Below, piece after piece: positions 63,201 through 64,000 of a DNA stretch of 64,000 nucleotides. Origin of the DNA: Zobellia laminariae (GTDB lineage Bacteria > Bacteroidota > Bacteroidia > Flavobacteriales > Flavobacteriaceae); contig NZ_RCNS01000003.1 of the NCBI RefSeq assembly GCF_009725995.1, positions 558,001 to 622,000 of the forward strand. The letters run 5' to 3'. Within the stretch, counting starts at the first letter, position 1, and each line of letters begins with the position of its first letter. The position numbers were made by a program, and so were the translations under genes. A model generated the notes under the pieces. The model did not search any database, was not told where the DNA came from, and saw only the letters and a program-made list of their open reading frames with translations.

Positions 63201-64000
63201 CAGGAACATTCTTATAATGCTTGTAGGATTCATTCTTTTCATCAAATAGATTAAGCCCTCCATTATAAGCCCCCAACCAAATCCTGCCTTTTGCGTCTTG
63301 TAATACAGATTGTACTATTTTCTCGCTAAGCCCTTCAAGACTATTAGGTTGATGATAATAATGACCAAAGGAATACTTTGATGGATCCAATTTACTTACT
63401 CCCTTATCATAACTTCCTATCCATAAAATATCATTCCGGTCCTCGTATATTATAGAGGGTTTATCATTGGCCAGCGAGAAAGGGTCAAAAAGGTTATTTA
63501 CAATTTGCTGGGTTATTTTCCCTTGTTTCTTATCATATAAATAAATGCCATGGCCATCTGTTGACAACCAAAAAATACCGTTATCATCTTGATAGATATT
63601 GCTTACGGGAATATGAAAATCTACCAAAGAAAGGTGTTCAAATTCGTTTTTATCCCGAATCCAAAAAATCATATCAGACAGATCATTTCCTATTAAAAAA
63701 TCACCATCGCTATCAATAAATACTCTTTTAGGTATATGATTTAGTTCGTAGGGATTACCACTGTCAATAAATACTCTGTCAAAATCATCTTTGGACCTAT
63801 TATATTTATTAAGATATTGCCCGTCTGTGTTAATCCATAATTCTTCCTTACTAATCAGTATAGAATTAACGTTGTTGGAATCTAAAGACCTATCATTTGT
63901 AGCATCGTTTAGATAGTATGAAAACTTTAAATTATCAAGCGTATCTATAGCTGAAAGTTGAATTTTAATAACTCCATTTTCAGTAGCTACCCAAATATCA
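60262..64000 (-). CDS. Hybrid two-component system regulator (5' end beyond window)
   Basis: The frame stays open from the stop at 60262 to the window edge, so the Met at 63672 is internal and the N-terminus is missing; about 1245 residues are visible. Order: periplasmic two-component-regulator propeller repeats (DIWVATENG, WLGTDSGIFVLDE), a Y_Y_Y domain, one membrane helix (WWMYLIYAIAGGFLLWAVMYYY), HisKA with HEFRTPLTLILNPV, HATPase (NLISNAIKF, GTGIGLNFSKA), a REC domain (VLVVEDNKE, MIISDVMMPIMDGFE) and a C-terminal AraC HTH. It senses an oligosaccharide in the periplasm and activates PUL operons, most likely the neighbouring SusC/SusD pair and perhaps the leftward one. Confidence 0.95.
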   Translation of the reverse strand, partial: DIWVATENGVIKIQLSAIDTLDNLKFSYYLNDATNDRSLDSNNVNSILISKEELWINTDGQYLNKYNRSKDDFDRVFIDSGNPYELNHIPKRVFIDSDGDFLIGNDLSDMIFWIRDKNEFEHLSLVDFHIPVSNIYQDDNGIFWLSTDGHGIYLYDKKQGKITQQIVNNLFDPFSLANDKPSIIYEDRNDILWIGSYDKGVSKLDPSKYSFGHYYHQPNSLEGLSEKIVQSVLQDAKGRIWLGAYNGGLNLFDEKNESYKHYKNVPGNANSLSSDKILYTFESSDGKIWICTLDGGLNSFDPEKEVFKRYENDVFNPKSIGQNSVWAGLEDFEKRIWIGLRTDGLNLLDPKTGVFSNYRNTSLKDTGLTSNVILYLYVDSKKRLLIGTTLGLNIVELDKLTEFAPKEIDFARVNEEGVEGNRINFITEDYKGNIWLGTDSGIFVLDENLKQIKSYSSHDGLPNNLVVGLQEDDNHNFWITSKSGLSFLNPVTNEIRNFNVHDGLQGAEFQTKSIDKTKDGRILAGGLNGFNIFHPDNIKLPADVKLQPLITSFKLNNKKVVKGDSINGRVLINSALDSIGKIKLKYDENYISFEFVALYFENPEQVQYAYKMQGLDDDFVNIGNNRVVNHSNLEPGNYTFEVKASVDGKWGNAGSAKMDIEILPPFWKTWWMYLIYAIAGGFLLWAVMYYYTQKVREGQKHELDQMKLQFFVNVSHEFRTPLTLILNPVDKILSSINESSPMMNSAQTIQRSARRLLHLVNQLLDYRKMDVGMMPLQLEKGNIVKFSEDIFMLFKDLADQKELTYTFTSDSKKIQAHFDLDKVEKIITNLISNAIKFTPPEGTIEVSISKVTKKVKTYESVLFIREKMGDYVEIIVKDTGRGLDKVQLKNIFSRFYNLDPSKTGTGIGLNFSKALAEMHGGDISVESQSKKGSKFTVRLPLNLDEEAIETENIKNEFRINSMKAVEYEMLTTNELVTSKDFHEQTGDKDRPTVLVVEDNKELRTHLVNDLREFYQVKQAANGEKGLKMAKKHLPDMIISDVMMPIMDGFELCKNLKNEFETCHIPVLLLTAKSLDDDRVEGYHSGADGYLSKPFVTRVLIARINNLLETKKRIRQRFSEIGGIFPASEVTTNTIDEVFLDKVTKTILDNVGDMDFKQEDLLKELGIGRSQLYRKINSLTGKNPSHYMRTVRLRYASELLKENKYSVKEISYMTGFNSTAYFSKTFRELFNVTPTEFMDQQENQDT

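Noticed and set aside
63400..63672. Start of the hybrid regulator at the Met at 63672
   Set aside because: The frame remains open to the window edge and reads further propeller repeats (DIWVATENG), so the true start is outside.
1..64000. CRISPR arrays, tRNA or rRNA genes, insertion sequences, integrase or attachment sites
   Set aside because: None seen: no regular spaced repeats, no transposase or integrase frames, no cloverleaf candidates were noticed on reading.
5724..64000. Ulvan, alginate or carrageenan as the main substrate
   Set aside because: No rhamnosidase or rhamnose path, no alginate-type PL6/PL7/PL17 with DehR, and no GH16/GH82 carrageenase or anhydrogalactose genes; fucose genes dominate.

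Overview
The window is AT-rich, densely coded DNA from a Bacteroidota, most likely a marine member of the Flavobacteriaceae. Evidence: two SusC/SusD pairs, a hybrid two-component sensor with a C-terminal AraC domain, many Bacteroidetes-type lipoprotein signals, TAnnTTTG-like -7 boxes instead of sigma70 boxes, and a large family S1 sulfatase set. Almost everything between about 5.7 kb and the right edge is one polysaccharide utilization locus (PUL) for a sulfated, fucose- and uronate-containing glycan. Brown-algal or diatom fucose-containing sulfated polysaccharide fits best; this substrate is inferred, not proven.

Layout. Positions 1-5.7 kb (+ strand) hold ordinary genes: the end of an ATP-cone/restriction-endonuclease-like protein, a beta-CASP metallo-hydrolase, a coiled-coil protein, a lipoprotein, DUF1801 and YdeI-like proteins, and a secreted DUF1593 protein. 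Positions 12.1-5.7 kb (- strand) form a compact operon for non-phosphorylative L-fucose catabolism: fuconate dehydratase, two SDRs, a diketo-deoxyfuconate hydrolase, a FucP transporter and an FMN lactate dehydrogenase-like enzyme. Positions 19.0-12.4 kb (-) hold SusC, SusD and a sulfatase. Positions 28.3-19.3 kb (-) hold a sulfatase with a frameshift, an AraC regulator, an esterase, a GH29 fucosidase and two sulfatases. Positions 34.8-28.3 kb (-) hold a sulfatase relic, three poorly characterised secreted proteins (DUF1080, DUF6250, DUF4861), a sugar porter, KduI and KduD. Positions 54.3-35.1 kb (-) hold the depolymerising set: GH88, an esterase, two sulfatases, GH97, two heparinase II/III-type lyase candidates, a GH141-like beta-helix protein, a GH29-SGNH fusion and a putative TIM-barrel hydrolase. 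Positions 55.1-60.1 kb (+) hold a second SusC/SusD pair, facing a hybrid two-component regulator that runs off the right edge.

Working model. Outer-membrane and periplasmic lyases, sulfatases, esterases, fucosidases and GH88 reduce the polymer to L-fucose and 4-deoxy-5-keto-uronate. FucP and the sugar porter import the monomers. L-Fucose is oxidised to pyruvate plus L-lactate, and the lactate to pyruvate. The unsaturated uronate passes through KduI and KduD towards 2-keto-3-deoxygluconate. KDG kinase, KDPG aldolase, the sulfatase-maturing enzyme, fucose mutarotase and fuconolactonase were not found in the window.

Most notable points: a duplicated promoter/operator architecture with exact spacing upstream of SusC and of the esterase-GH29 operon; two genes whose signal peptides are split from the mature protein by a one-base shift near an A-run; a sulfatase relic without its nucleophile region; an SDR whose YxxxK motif reads YxxxN; and several secreted proteins of unknown activity embedded in the lyase operons.
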